Shown piece by piece: positions 10,597 through 21,544 of a DNA stretch of 28,922 nt. Each line of letters starts with the position of its first letter. The stretch's first letter is position 1. The notes below the pieces were generated by a model. It made no database searches. It was given only the letters and a program-made list of their open reading frames with translations, and was not told where the DNA came from. This DNA is from Psilocybe azurescens (taxonomy: Eukaryota > Basidiomycota > Agaricomycetes > Agaricales > Agrocybaceae): positions 1 to 28,922 of the forward strand of contig JAJIRX010001044.1 of NCBI GenBank assembly GCA_023853785.1, given 5' to 3'. Both the position numbers and the translations under genes were made by a program.

Positions 10597-12586
10597 CTAT
10601 ACTGCGTCAGATACAAGTCGATTATTTTTGTCCTGTTCAATCTCATGAGCCTGCCAAACAATTACCCTAAACGTGCGAGGAAATACCTCATGGGACCCAC
10701 TCTCTATAAGCGAAGATGTCGAATCCCTGTTGACCGCCCCAGCAGCCGCAGCTCGGAAATTGATAGTCTGGAGAGTCAAAGTGTTCGAGGACACTACTGC
10801 ATCCACCTTTTCCGGCCTTCGCCGAGAGTTCAGCGTGGCTAGGAAAGAATTGCTGTATACTTCCGTGCATGTCATACATCGTTAGCTTTGGAATCGATGG
10901 CTGAAGGCTAATGAACGGGGATCCTACGTGTAGCGAGAACTTGAGAGAACGCTAAGAAAAGAAGGTCCCTTGGACGAGTGGTAATCTATGTCATGGAGTA
11001 TGTTGAGCGTCTCACTGAGCCTCATGAGGTTCAGAAATATCCCTTACCAGTGTCAGCGTGATAATATCGAAAACTCTACACGGGCAAATCAACAAAAGCT
11101 CTAAGCACTGAACAACAAGGGGAACTTGCGTCGTTAATAATCCGTTGTGTATGGTATAGATCATCAAACGGTTGATCAACCTGTCGGTTCTACGGTCGAG
11201 CAGAGGTGTATTAGCTACAATGCATACTTCAATTTTAGGCAGAAATGGCGACATACTGTTTGATTCCCGTACGACTGGTATGGAGATAGTAAGTGAGAGT
11301 GGAGGCTATGGTGATATCAATTGCCACCGCTAGGTGGACAAAGTCATTTTAGCCAGAGTCTGAATTATAGGATGGGATAGTTCAGTTGGACGGGGAGTGA
11401 TATATCGTTCTATGACGCACCTCTGGCAATCCCGGAAGCTCGAGGAGAGTATGCAGTCGGAAGTTATCCAATAAATTAAGCAGAAAAGATCTTCCCCCGA
11501 ACGCCGGATCAAGGTACATACAGGACAGCTACGAGAACTACAGCCGACAATAGTAAGCCTTATTAAAACGGACATTTGGCAAACTAACAACTAACTCCAA
11601 CTCGTTGCTATTAAGTTGAGTGAGCTTCTCGCCAGATGAAATTGAAGAGGGGTAACTTACTGCAGTTAGTCAGTGCCACGATAGTCTGGGGAAAAACAAT
11701 AAAGAGTGAGATTGGCAGCGTAGATGTGCGGTATGGACGAAGTTCATACGATAGCGACAGGAATGAGCACATTTTTCCTTCTGCTGACTAGAAATTCAAA
11801 CGTCAGCTCGAATGAACCTTTCGAGACAATGGTACAGAGACATACTGATATAGATTCTTAGGGGCGTAGAAGAGTTGCACCACTAGAACAATGATTGCCT
11901 GAAATAGCCTTTCGTTAGAAACACCCACGAGACAGAAAGAGATAATAAGCACAATAACGCCGAACAAAATCTGACAAACATCGTGTGAGTCAGGATTGTG
12001 TAGTAGAAGGACAAGTCTGAACGTTTGAACATACATTGATTGACCTGCCAGCCAGGGTTAGGGTGAGCAGCGACAGTAGAACGGAGTGAGAAAGACAATT
12101 TACCAGACATTATGGAGAAGAGATAGTGGACTGAAATAGTCCGTTATGAGGTAGTGATATACCGCATGAATGCTGAAGCTGACGTGCAGCATCTCGAAAC
12201 CTCTGGTTGAGGGGTCAGCCGGTTAGTAAGCTATAAAGCGACTTCTGACTAACGATACTGTAATGACCTGGATTCACCGTTTATGATCCATTGATATTGA
12301 CAAAATAAAAGGAAGCCTTACAGTCAGCTTGAGCGAGATTCCATCTGAGTATGCTTTGAAGTAGTGATAAATCTGATTGAGTAAGCAATCAGTCCAACGG
12401 AGAATGGAAAGTCTTTAAGCTTGAACCCGTGCCTGAACACAAGTTACCCCAAATAATCTGTGGATATGTTATGTTCTGAACGCGTCATTAGTATAATACA
12501 GAGACAGAATGCTGACATTGAGGACACAAAGGTACCAAGGACATATGCACCGAAAGTATCGTTTGCATTCAAGTCGAAAAAGCCAT
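10597..12586 (-). pseudogene. DUF6534-type seven-transmembrane protein, frameshifted
   Basis: A basidiomycete multi-pass membrane family whose C-terminal half is the DUF6534 domain; function unknown. Start ATG at 12586, with a frame slip inside the T run just after it, then DLNANDTFGAYVLGTFVSS. Exons visible on the minus strand: 12586-12517, 12457-12433 (LFGVTCVQ; its donor is GC instead of GT), 12372-12322 (IYHYFKAYSDGISLKLT), 12202-12104 (SIHAVYHYLITDYFSPLSLL), 11898-11846 (AIIVLVVQLFYA), 11787-11750 (SRRKNVLIPVAI), 11685-11661, an exon ending at 11257 (AVAIDITIASTLTYYLHTSR), one starting at 11189 (TDRLINRLMIYTIHNGLLTT), and the last (VYSNSFLATLNSRR, then a hydrophilic tail) ending at 10597. 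Most introns have a clear CTNAC-like branch point. Frame slips are needed at the start, near 11860 and near 11345, and the exon between 11130 and 10870 is unclear, so it is probably inactive. Confidence 0.75.
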
Positions 12587-13369
12587 TTCCAGGGTTCTGA
12601 GCAGGCTCAAGCGACAAAAGATAGTGTCACAGCGGTCGGCAGAAGTCTGAGATTAGGAACACAGCGAGTCTGGGGGTCCTTTATGTATGGAGGGGCGCTT
12701 GCGGAGCAGGATATTTTATCGATGAGATATTCACCCACATCGTCGTGCATTATTTACATCCATACTTCAAGATCAGAACAGCTGACAGAAACTCTTACCA
12801 TGACGGCCGCACTATACGATCAAGAACTATCTCGGATGTCAAAAAAGTATATATAGCTCGTGGAATCGTATCTATGCGCTCTTAAACTTCTTTGTGTCTA
12901 TATAACAGTAAACGTGGCACCTGATATGCACTTTAATTGTCTAGAGAATATCATTTCAACATACTGCTGGGCCAACTGATTTGGTAAAGGAACAAAACAA
13001 GGTACATACGATGAGCGTAGAAGCGCTTACTTACCTGAGTCTGCATGTTATCGGAGCTCTAGATTTCCTCGGGGCGTCACAGAAGCCTCAAGGCAGACAC
13101 ACTGGGTACATTGGCGTGTCTTCGATATATTTGAAGATTGACGTGATGAATGTTGTTTCTATCAACACCAAACCATAATCATGGTAGATTACAGCTTCCC
13201 GTTATATACGGACTGGCGCTTTCTGTGGATCAGAATGCATAACCATAGCCCTTGATGAGCAGTTATTAAAAGGCTGCTCTGGATCTATACACAGAAAAAG
13301 AAAATAAGAGTGGCGCATATATCGAATGCCAACTACAGAGTAATCTCTATTTGCTTACTTCCTGTTCAG
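12587..13369. other. Upstream and intergenic DNA, no gene seen
   Basis: Upstream region of the minus-strand DUF6534-type gene. A TATA-like CATAAAGG on the minus strand lies about 100 bp before its ATG. A donor-like CAG/GTAAGT occurs on the minus strand near 13041, preceded by the short open block LVLIETTFITSIFKYIEDTP (about 13167-13105), too little to call a gene. Confidence 0.4.
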
Positions 13370-13692
13370 TTCGGCGTGTCAGCTGGGCGTTAGTCAAAAA
13401 GCGTCTCAGACATGTCCTGGTGAATATGGAACGCACAGACTCAGCGAGAATCGTTACTGCCACTGTCCAAATCAAGACGATGAAGGGCAATGACCTCGCC
13501 AATTCTGAATCCTACCAGAGATACTTATGGACGTAAGTATTAGCAATATTGACTAGACACTTGGTACAATAATGAATATCCGCCAGAACCTTCCTCATCA
13601 AAATGATACAAGTTGAACGTCTAGGGAACGCCGACTTTGATGTACCCCAACTCCTCTTAATCTCATCATCGTGCATGTACTTCTCCGATTAG
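13370..13692 (+). CDS. Possible 3' part of an unidentified gene (two exons)
   Basis: An open frame follows an acceptor (TTCCTGTTCAG ending at 13369), reads through RIVTATVQIKTMKGNDLANS to a perfect donor GTAAGT at 13533, and resumes in frame after a 54-nt intron (acceptor ending at 13586) with TFLIKMIQVERLGNADFDVP until TAG at 13690-13692. The intron length, signals and frame continuity make chance less likely. I do not recognise the family and cannot find the upstream exons, so it may be the tail of another decayed gene. Confidence 0.35.
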
Positions 13693-14600
13693 AAGATACA
13701 AAATTATTATGTGACCTGGATACTCATCTTTTCCGCAAGTCGTGGACAGCGACGATTGCCTAAGGGACATCAGGACGAATTGGTAGTCGTTGATATGGCT
13801 GGATAAATGCAACGGCCAAATATTTGTCCATACGTAGGACGTAGTAGTGAACGTAGAAGTTTGCAGAAGGTTTTCCCCAAGTTCAAACGAGGACTCAGTA
13901 GTGATTCAGAGTCTAATTTCAAAGTACCCGCAGGGCGGGTATGTCGTCTCGTGAGAAGGAGAGCGCCCACCACGTATTTTTAGTTCCCCAACATTTTCAT
14001 CTTACTCCCTCTAACTCGTACCACGACCGACTGCGTAGGCAGCCAACACAATTCATCTTACCCATTCATTACCTAGAAAATTTCTCTAAAAATAAGACCC
14101 ACCCATCACCTTTTATTTCATAGAATTTTTATCCTAGTCACAAGTCTATACATGTAATAGGTAGAGTAGAGTACCATGGTGATGCAAAGACGGGATCATC
14201 CTTCAGCATCTCCATCGGTCCTCTCACGCCCTGGAGATAACGCGGCCGACCTCTCCACCCCTCACCTACTACCTTACTACTCATTTCTAATTACAGGGGC
14301 GCTGACGTAGCGTTTTCGAGACAATAGTTGCGACGCGTTTGCCAAATTCAACCAATCAATTAATCGCGTGGGCCGACCAATTGTCAGCCAAGTACCACCA
14401 AGTGCCCACTCGATAGATTCAGGAATCTCTCATAAGTAAGAGGGTTCACTAATCAACTCAATCCAAGTGCTATCTCTTTCATAGAACTGTGGTAATGACC
14501 AGTTGATGACCAGTGAGGATGTTGATCTGTCAATATCCAAAGCTCTTTGTATCCCTGTCAGGAGCTTGTGACTTAAGAGCAAAGACATCGAGAGGCTTAG
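13693..14600. other. Stretch without a supportable gene
   Basis: Mixed-composition DNA; no coding block, repeat or RNA gene that I can defend. Confidence 0.45.
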
Positions 14601-14855
14601 ATTTTTTGGGAAGCATTTTCCGGATCCACTTACCAGCCCCTAGTATCTTGGCCACACGGTGAAGACATCAAATTTTTTATATCATTCACTGACAAGGGTC
14701 TCAAAGTATCCTTAGATATGCTCAAATGTTTGATATCCAATCCCTGGCTCTCCGCTGGCTTTAAGCTCGGAATTGTCCTTTGGATGCAGGTGGTCCTAAT
14801 CCGGATACATCAGATGGTGGACGAGTCTGTGTGCGACTATAGTGCATCCTACTAA
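14601..14855 (+). other. Stop-free frame of 84 codons, origin unknown
   Basis: Between a TAG (14598-14600) and a TAA (14853-14855) one frame reads protein-like text such as DIKFFISFTDKGLKVSLDML and WLSAGFKLGIVLWMQVVLIR. It has no good start codon at its beginning, and the first ATG is about 110 bp in. It may be a relic exon; chance is not excluded. Confidence 0.2.
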
Positions 14856-16616
14856 GCAATATCGTAGGATCATAATACATATATATTTGAATAATAGTGC
14901 AGATTTAGGCTCTATAGTGTATTGTACAGTAGCAACGGTTCTACTCTTGCGATGATTCGTTGTCACCATTGACTGGAACGTACCACGCTGAAAATACAAC
15001 GATTGTCTTCATGCGACCAGCACATACCTGTACATTTCTATTAGGATGGGCGGTGGCATATGTAAGATCTGCAGTCGGCAGAATGAAATTTACCAATACC
15101 AATTTGCGACCATTACGTGAGAAGTCTTTCAATCTTTTATGTGAGTTGGCATCATGCTCCTCGTCTTCAAGATGGTAGTTGCCATATGATGGATCGTACT
15201 GCTTGGGATCGTGACACCATATGTTCTGGCATAGAAATGTCCTCGGAGGACAGCCAATAGCCTAGCACATTAGGGTTTGGACCTTTTTATGAGTAATGAA
15301 TATATGAGGAGAAACCAAGGCTCGTGCCACTAGTGGAGTTGTCCAACTGGTAGACAGACAGTCTTGATGAAAAGCAAGGAATGATATGTACTCACGTGGT
15401 ATGGGCTGTGTAGTACTGTCTATGCCAGGACAAGTGCAAGGGCACTACTGCCTAATAATGTACATAGCCTATGCACTGATCGCGTGATGGATGCAACTGT
15501 CTGCCCAATCTCCTAATACATGTTCTCCCCACTACACAGGCAACGTCCGGCGTTGCCCGAAAGAACCTAAATGCCTCGACCTAGAACTCAAGAAAAATTC
15601 TTCTGAAGGATGCGCTTGTTCCGCTGAGGTTGGACAGGCGTGGTATCCTTGGAAGCCGCCCGATGTTCTAGAAGCAATGCTGTCAGAGCATGACGGCGAT
15701 GTCTACGGAGGGGGAGGGACGATTGGTCTTATTTGATCCCATCAAATGAACAACAGAGAACCTCTTGTGTTAAGAGGGTGCCAGATCCACCAATCGCGAC
15801 CATATCTCCCGCTGAGGGTGGCTACTACCCACCCCAAAAAGGGATGGTCACATAAGCAAGGCAAGCAAACGGCAAGACTCAAGTGGGAAGCTTTGGCAAG
15901 TCCAGCATCTGGTGCAGAATCAACAGGAAACATGAGAGATTCTTTTGACTCTTGACTCCTGTTGCCCCTGACAGTCGGATGTGTATTTTCAATCACGTCT
16001 ACACCAACATATCCTTTATATCATGGCAAGCTGATGATGTACATAGTGTACCACATGTCCCATATCAATCTGTTTTATCACCTTCGTTTTGTCAAAACTT
16101 GAGTACTGCTTTGTCTGTTAACTCCTTCATTCAGATATCTTCTTGCTTCTCAGATCAGACTACTGCACAATGCTGATGTCTTTCTTTGAGACATTATCCT
16201 TGATTCTGACCTTTGGTTTGCTGTAGCCTGTTTCAGCCATGACTTTTTGGGCAGAACTTGTGATGAAATTCCTTGGGTACAATGCATTTACAGACCCAAT
16301 ACTTACATATATGTGACTTCAAACTTTAAAAACCTCTTGTTTTGCGTTCAAAATGAGTGTCTTAGAGTTACCACAGTTGGGACATGGCAGAGTTGGTTGA
16401 AATTTGATGGCAATGGGCCATGCCATTGGAATGCCGACTCTCAGAAATAACTGGTTGTGCTTTGTCATAGTTGAATCTGACAGCTGCAATTGGTGGATCT
16501 GACACCTCTTGTGTTGTGTTGTTGCTTTTGTGTATCTGTACACTTACCTGATCTTCTCTTTTTTATATTTTTAATGTTTAAATGCATCACGTGGCTGTAC
16601 CTTCATGCTGAGGCCA
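14856..16616. other. Stretch without a supportable gene
   Basis: An acceptor-like ACTACACAG at about 15539 is followed by a 65-codon open frame (PKEPKCLDLELKKNSSEGCA, ending at 15736), and the region after 15740 has further short open frames on both strands, but none shows a family motif. Beyond about 16000 the plus strand becomes T-rich, which fits entry into the repeat-rich transposon neighbourhood. A CPNCG motif on the minus strand near 16385 could be a zinc ribbon remnant; support is slight. Confidence 0.4.
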
Positions 16617-17045
16617 ATGTGGCCCTGAACCTTTGTCTCTCGTTTGGTGTACAGTATATTTCATCCCATATTTCAATGGAGTGTTGTGCCATTTTTGGAT
16701 ATTTTTTTTTTGTATTTGTATTTTTATTTTTTTCATTCTTGAATTCCGGATTAGGTCCCACAAAATCTCTATATTATCAGAGTCATGGAGAGCTTCACAC
16801 TCAAAACTACATCTTCACCTCATTTGCATTTTTGTTACATGTTGTTTGGCTTGGATGAGTACATTTCTCACTCATCATCACTCAGTCATACTGATCTTCC
16901 CCACCTTACTTCCAAGTCCTATGAAAAGCATTGTGACTGAATATATGCACTGCTGACCATGTGGCCCTGAACCCTTTGTTTCTTTTGGTATACCTACCAT
17001 GCAATATTTCCCAAGTGTTATTTGTGTATTGCCCTCTCTGTCTTT
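16617..17045. repeat. Diverged direct repeat pair
   Basis: The stretch at 16617-16700 and the one at 16951-17045 share TGTGGCCCTGAACC followed by TTTGT, a GGT(G/A)TAC block and a TATTTC block in the same order. The copies are diverged and about 335 bp apart. Nothing coding is evident in either. Confidence 0.5.
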
Positions 17046-17089
17046 GCATCATTGTCATATCATGTCTGGAGGTCTTTCCTTTCCCCACA

Positions 17090-17375
17090 CAATCCATATG
17101 GACTCCAGTGGACTCCAGTGGACTCTCTGTCCAGCCAAACTGGCTGACAGATTATCCAGTTCACTGGACTGGAACTGGACTGCAGTCCACTGGAGTCCAC
17201 TGGACTCGCACTGGACTCCTGCCAAATTTTCAGTCCAGTCTCAGTCCAGTGGATTATGAGTCCAGTCAAGTCCACTGGAGTCCACTGGAGTCCACTGGAC
17301 TGGGGCTTAAATATTCACTGAACAACAACAAATAATATATTTATTAGCACAGTCCAGTGGAGTCCACTGGATGCA
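17090..17375. repeat. Cluster of TCCASTGGA palindromes (left)
   Basis: The 9-bp motif TCCACTGGA or TCCAGTGGA (palindromic around its central base) occurs exactly about ten times in under 300 bp, often joined as a 10-bp tandem repeat (for example near 17270-17300), plus degenerate copies such as TCCAGTC. Both orientations are present, so the DNA can form many small hairpins. A matching cluster lies at 18514-18675. Confidence 0.8.
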
Positions 17376-17544
17376 ATAATTAACACAATATCCGAAGTAT
17401 GATCATTAGTTATTAATATTAATTGCAAAAAATAAAAGAATATAATCAATTGAAATAAACTCTATGAAATGACAATTAAATGAAACAATAGTTAAATACA
17501 CTTGGGAGCAAAAGTCTCCCTATGGATACAATTTTATATTTTGT
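17376..17544. other. AT-rich spacer, no gene
   Basis: AT-rich sequence between the palindrome cluster and the GC-rich block; no feature seen. Confidence 0.5.
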
Positions 17545-18335
17545 TCAGTCCGCGGGGTCAAATTTCACAAGCACATGTGACGCTGCACGTGCCCGGCATC
17601 GGCTGATCAGCACGACAACCATCAAATGAACGACCCCAACCTTTCTTCCGACTACCACCACCACCACCTTGTCGGTCGGAGCCAGGCGACAGCCAACCCG
17701 ACACAACAGAGGTTGATGACCGAGGACAAGGACAAGGACGCAGATGGTGGCTGCGACAGGGGACAAGGACAGACGCGGACGGCAGGGACGAGGGCCGGAT
17801 GTGGACGCCAACAGGGACAAGGACGCTGACGTGGACGAGGAGCGGACGTGGACCAGGATGCGGACACAACAGGGACAAGAGGACAGGGAGGGCGAGGACG
17901 AGGACACGGACGGACAGCGGCTGCGACAGGGACGAGGACAGACACGGACGACAGCGACAAGGACAAGGACAAGGACAAGGATGCAGACAACGACAAGGAC
18001 AAGAACGTGGACGGTGGCTGCGACAGGGACGAGGACGGACGAGGCCTCCAACAGGGACGAGGATAATTTGTACAGCAGGGACGAGGGCGAGGATGCGGAC
18101 GCGGACGGCGGCTCGCGACAGGGACGAGGACGGGCACGGCAGGGACAAGGACAAGGACAAGGACACGGACGTGGACACGACAGGGACGAGACGGACGTGG
18201 ACACGACAGGGACAAGGACAAGGACGCGGACGGCAGCTGCAACAGCGACAAGGACGGGTATGGCAGCTGCAACAGCGACAGATACCGGACGCGGTACCGA
18301 TGACCCAACGGATGACCCAACGGACAACACGTACG
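17545..18335. repeat. GC-rich GGACNN minisatellite
   Basis: From about 17716 to 18290 the plus strand is built from six-base steps of the form GGACNN (GGACAA, GGACGC, GGACGG, GGACGA) with blocks such as GGCTGCGACAGGGAC recurring. Because the step is a multiple of three and contains no stop codon in either direction, several overlapping frames on both strands stay open for 200 codons or more, with Asp/Lys/Gly/Arg-rich text on one strand and Val/Leu/Ser/Pro-rich text on the other. I regard these frames as by-products of the repeat. The block is a sharp GC-rich island in AT-rich surroundings. Confidence 0.85.
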
Positions 18336-18513
18336 ATGGTAAAGTACTGCTCCTACTCCCCCTTTTTTATTTTTTATTTTATTATCTTTTTTCTTCCTTT
18401 TGTCTTGGCCCTCGCATGTAGATATGTAGTAATGTATTAAATAGTTATTAATATACTTTATTCCACTGATTTGAATTTATGTTAAGATTGAATTTATTTA
18501 CTGTGTCAAGTTC
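18336..18513. other. AT-rich spacer, no gene
   Basis: T-rich then AT-rich DNA following the minisatellite; no feature seen. Confidence 0.5.
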
Positions 18514-18675
18514 AGTGGACTCCAGTAGACTCCAGTGGACTACAGTTATTTTAGTCCATATTCACTGTATAGTATAAATCTACTAAAGTGCAGTGGAATC
18601 CACTGGAGTCCACTGGACTCTGTTTACCTTTTACACTCAGTATATAGGCAAGTCCAGTGGAGTCCATATGGACTG
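18514..18675. repeat. Cluster of TCCASTGGA palindromes (right)
   Basis: Four exact copies of TCCASTGGA and several one-base variants, just upstream of the Myb/SANT-like gene. Same motif as in the cluster at 17090-17375; together they bracket the GC-rich minisatellite. Confidence 0.75.
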
Positions 18676-18678
18676 TGT

Positions 18679-19763
18679 GATGCTATTTTGGTCAAAATTC
18701 TCAAGGCACAGAAGAATGCTGGCAACCAGTCAGGGGCGGGTGGAAGAAGCAAGTCTGGACACTTGCAGAGGCTGCTCTACAAAAACAACCTTCTTGGGTG
18801 CTCCAAAATCAGCTGCTAAATGCAGTGATCATTGGTCCAATGTATGTTATGATTTTGATACTTTGAATTAATGCTAACACTTTAATAGATAAAAAGACTT
18901 TTTTGGAGGTGTTTGCAATCCGTGCAGCCTCTGGCTTTGGTTGGGATAATGGCACAAAAACTGTTACTGTGACTGACTCTGTTTGGAAGGACTATATCAA
19001 GGTTTTTATTTTTGTTTGTTTAAACTATGTTTCTTAGATTTTTTCTTTTTGAAAGGCACATCCAGGTGCTGAGCATTGGAGGACTACTCCTTTTGTGCTC
19101 TATGAGGATGTTCAGTATCTTGTCAATGGTATTGTGGCTACTGGTCCTGGGGCCTTCCATTCTGGCCAAGCACTACCACCACCTGCTCAGACTATTGAAG
19201 TCATTAGTGATTGTGATGATGATCCCTTTGTGGACAATCACTCTGAGCCCCAAACATTGGCAGAGACAGGCTCTGAGACCAGCATAGATATCAGCTCTGA
19301 GAATGTGCCTGAGGTATTTTAATTAACATTTTATTATTATATATAATGCTTACAAGTTGAGTTGTGATACAGCCTTCCTTGGTCCCACCCAGCCACAAGC
19401 ATGTTCGGGCAGATTCTGATGATGATTTATCATCTCCAGCCCAGTCTGCATCGACCAAAAAAGCATGTCGCCGTAATGCCATTCAAGCAGATTCCATATC
19501 AGATGTTGCAAATGCTCTTTCTGTTCTTTCAAAGAGCATGAACATAGATATGCCTTCTCCTCAGCGTTGCAGGAAGGCTATCAAGCTTGTTTTTGAAGAT
19601 GGTGAATATTCTGAACATGAAGAATCTGACATTATGGTTTTATTTGCAAAGAATGTATCTTTGCAGATACATATGCTGATATTCCGGTAAAGAGGGCTGT
19701 GTTCGATTCATTTGTAACTCTCTGTCTAGCTTTAATTTGTAAACTTAATTTCTTTTCTTTTTA
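18679..19763 (+). pseudogene. Myb/SANT-like protein of a PIF/Harbinger transposon, frameshifted
   Basis: PIF/Harbinger elements carry a Myb/SANT-like DNA-binding protein next to the transposase; this is the fungal form. First block: AILVKILKAQKNAGNQSGAG, then in a second frame WKKQVWTLAEAAL and in a third LGAPKSAAKCSDHWSN, so two frame slips fall within about 100 bp. After an intron (donor GTATGT near 18841, acceptor TTTAATAG): FLEVFAIRAASGFGWDNGTK and VWKDYIK. After another intron: AHPGAEHWRTTPFVLYEDVQ, the conserved end of the domain. A third intron leads to an acidic tail (RADSDDDLSSPAQSA) and a C-terminal helical block, RKAIKLVFEDGEYSEHEESD. A last frame slip near 19655 separates it from IFADTYADIPVKRAVF. 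It faces the transposase gene tail to tail. Unlikely to give a full protein as read. Confidence 0.75.
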
Positions 19764-19837
19764 ATTCTGCTCTTTTTTACCAACCCCCACTCATATAAAT
19801 AACACCCTTAGTATATCCCCACTGTACTTGACGTCTT

Positions 19838-21205
19838 TTATAATTCCTCTTGATAATCAATCCAAATACTTTTTGCAATTGCATCCTGTCTATTGCCTTC
19901 TCTTTCATGCTCTTCCACAGTAATAGTAATACCCAATTCTTTTCTGTAATAGTTCTTGGCTCCAGTGCTTCATCAGTGGTTTCAGATAAAATAGAGCTTT
20001 GTGATGTAGATGATTCCAGTGGTATGGACCGTCTGCTCTTGGGATTGTGTGTGAAGATGAAGTTATAAAGTGCACCAGTGGCTGGCACAAACTTTGCTTG
20101 CATGTTCATGGAGTATTCAGGTGCCGCTTCCATCAGTGAGAACCCATGTTTGAAGACTCCAAAAATGTGTTCAACCACATTTCGAGCAGATGAATGACGG
20201 AGATTACATAGTTCTTGATAATTCTGCGGTCTACACTTATATAAACAACAGAAAATAATAAGATGATAAAATCACTCACTTCTGATTCCCATGTCCCCAC
20301 TCTTTTTAGGTGATATTGCACTCCACAATAAGGTGTTAATAACATGTCACAGAGGGAAATCCTGCATCTGCCAAAAAAACAACCTTGAGGTAACACAAGA
20401 TCTGTTCGGCATGCATATTCAAAAATTCTTGAATCAGCAGCACTTCCTTCCCATTCACTAAGCAGATATATGAATTTGAGATCAAAATCACAAACGGCTA
20501 GCACATTCTGGGAAATGTAGCCCTTTGATTGTGATACCAAACAGTGGCCTCCTCCTGAACCCAGCCATGAAAATGTGATCCATCCATTGCTCCACGACAT
20601 TGATCAAAATATGGTGTAAATTTGGGATTTTCACATATCTTGGCAGGTACTTGATTAGGTGGTAGAGCTTTGACATATTTCTTGTAGAATGGCCCAACAA
20701 GTATATTGGTAACATAATGAATATATCTTCAAAGTAGTGTGTCTGTAAGTTAACAATAGTCAACACAATTAATTCCCATGAGGACTCACTTGCTAATGGT
20801 ATCACCACTCTGTTGAAATCTTTCCTGAAGCATTCTTGAGGTAGCACCAGTCCGTGTAAAGTGCAAGAAAATAGCAAGCTGCTCATGGGCTGAAATGAAT
20901 TTGCTGCTTTTGAGTCCATGAGCAGGCAATTCCTTTGCTAAAGCCTTGAAGACATGTCTTGATAGCCCAAGTTGCTCATGCATCCGAACAGGTGAGCAAA
21001 AGAGCTCCTCTAGCCACATTTGGCCAGTCAAAATTGAGGTCCGTACAGCAGTGGGTAAAGGAGATGCATTAGTCACAACCACTGCAGAAGCTAGAGCAGC
21101 ACTAAATGCAGCAAGACGATGTTGAGAGCTCTTTTTGTTTTTGTTTTTATGAGTAGTGTAGTGCTTTATGATGTTACAAGCACGAGAGGTATCCGCTTGA
21201 GCCAT
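19838..21205 (-). pseudogene. PIF/Harbinger DDE transposase (DDE_Tnp_4 type), frameshifted
   Basis: Start ATG probably at 21205 (in-frame codons continue up to 21265). N-terminal part: LSRHVFKALAKEL, then HFTRTGATSRMLQERFQQSG, the conserved helix-turn-helix-like region, to a donor GTGAGT near 20793. After the intron: YFEDIFIMLP, a frame slip, and FYKKYVKALPPNQVPAKICE. Catalytic triad: first Asp in CRGAMDGSH (codon 20584-20582), second Asp in LADAGF (20368-20366), Glu in RNVVEHIFGVFK (20172-20170). Between them: SQNVLAVCDFDLKFIYLLSE and GSAADSRIFEYA, typical of the family. An intron with donor GTGAGT near 20284 and acceptor near 20226 precedes the last catalytic block. The probable true end is a TAA at 19840-19838, one frame away from the open frame that runs to 19777. 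At least four frame slips, so inactive as read, though all three acidic residues survive. Confidence 0.8.
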
Positions 21206-21340
21206 TTTGAATGTGGGAGCAATGAGAAAGAACAGGGAAATCATCAACTTCGTTCTATTTATCATTATCTAATCTAATCTAATCGATGTGACCAAGTGTG
21301 GACATGCCCCATAAGTCGTGGGAATCCGCCCCAACCAAAT

Positions 21341-21409
21341 GCAAGCTCCATCAAAGCTGGGACCTGGCCGCTTAGGCCCCACGGAGCTTGCTAGCTGAAC
21401 GGGCCCTTA
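21341..21409. mobile_element. Candidate right end of the Harbinger element with TTA target site
   Basis: The sequence GAACGGGCCC ends at 21406 and is followed by TTA (21407-21409). PIF/Harbinger elements characteristically duplicate a TWA trinucleotide and often have G-rich ends, so this fits a right terminus about 200 bp beyond the transposase start. A 9-bp inverted repeat GCAAGCTCC (21341-21349) / GGAGCTTGC (21383-21391) lies just inside. I did not find a matching left end upstream of the SANT-like gene, so the boundary is unproven. Confidence 0.3.
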
Positions 21410-21442
21410 GTAAATTAAATCACTAGAGTTGCTCACAGTTGT

Positions 21443-21520
21443 GTTTTTGGTTTGTTTTTCACTTGTTTTTTAGTTTCATTTTCCAAAGAAAACAAGCTCA
21501 AAAACAGATCAAAAATGACC
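21443..21520. repeat. Foldback (hairpin) sequence, copy 1
   Basis: A T-rich left arm (about 21443-21476, GTTTTTGGTTTGTTTTTC...) is complemented imperfectly by the A-rich stretch 21487-21519 around a loop of about ten bases. It belongs to the same sequence family as the larger foldback at 22445-22556. Confidence 0.55.
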
Positions 21521-21544
21521 CAAAAAGAAAAAGTCTTTGTAGAG

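Noticed and set aside
16319..16543. Minus-strand zinc-ribbon-like frame (CPNCG)
   Set aside because: Only one cysteine pair is clear and the frame breaks soon after; too little to name a transposon protein.
17545..18440. Long overlapping open frames (200-260 codons) on both strands
   Set aside because: They are produced by a six-base repeat without stop codons; the peptides are low-complexity and several frames are open at once.
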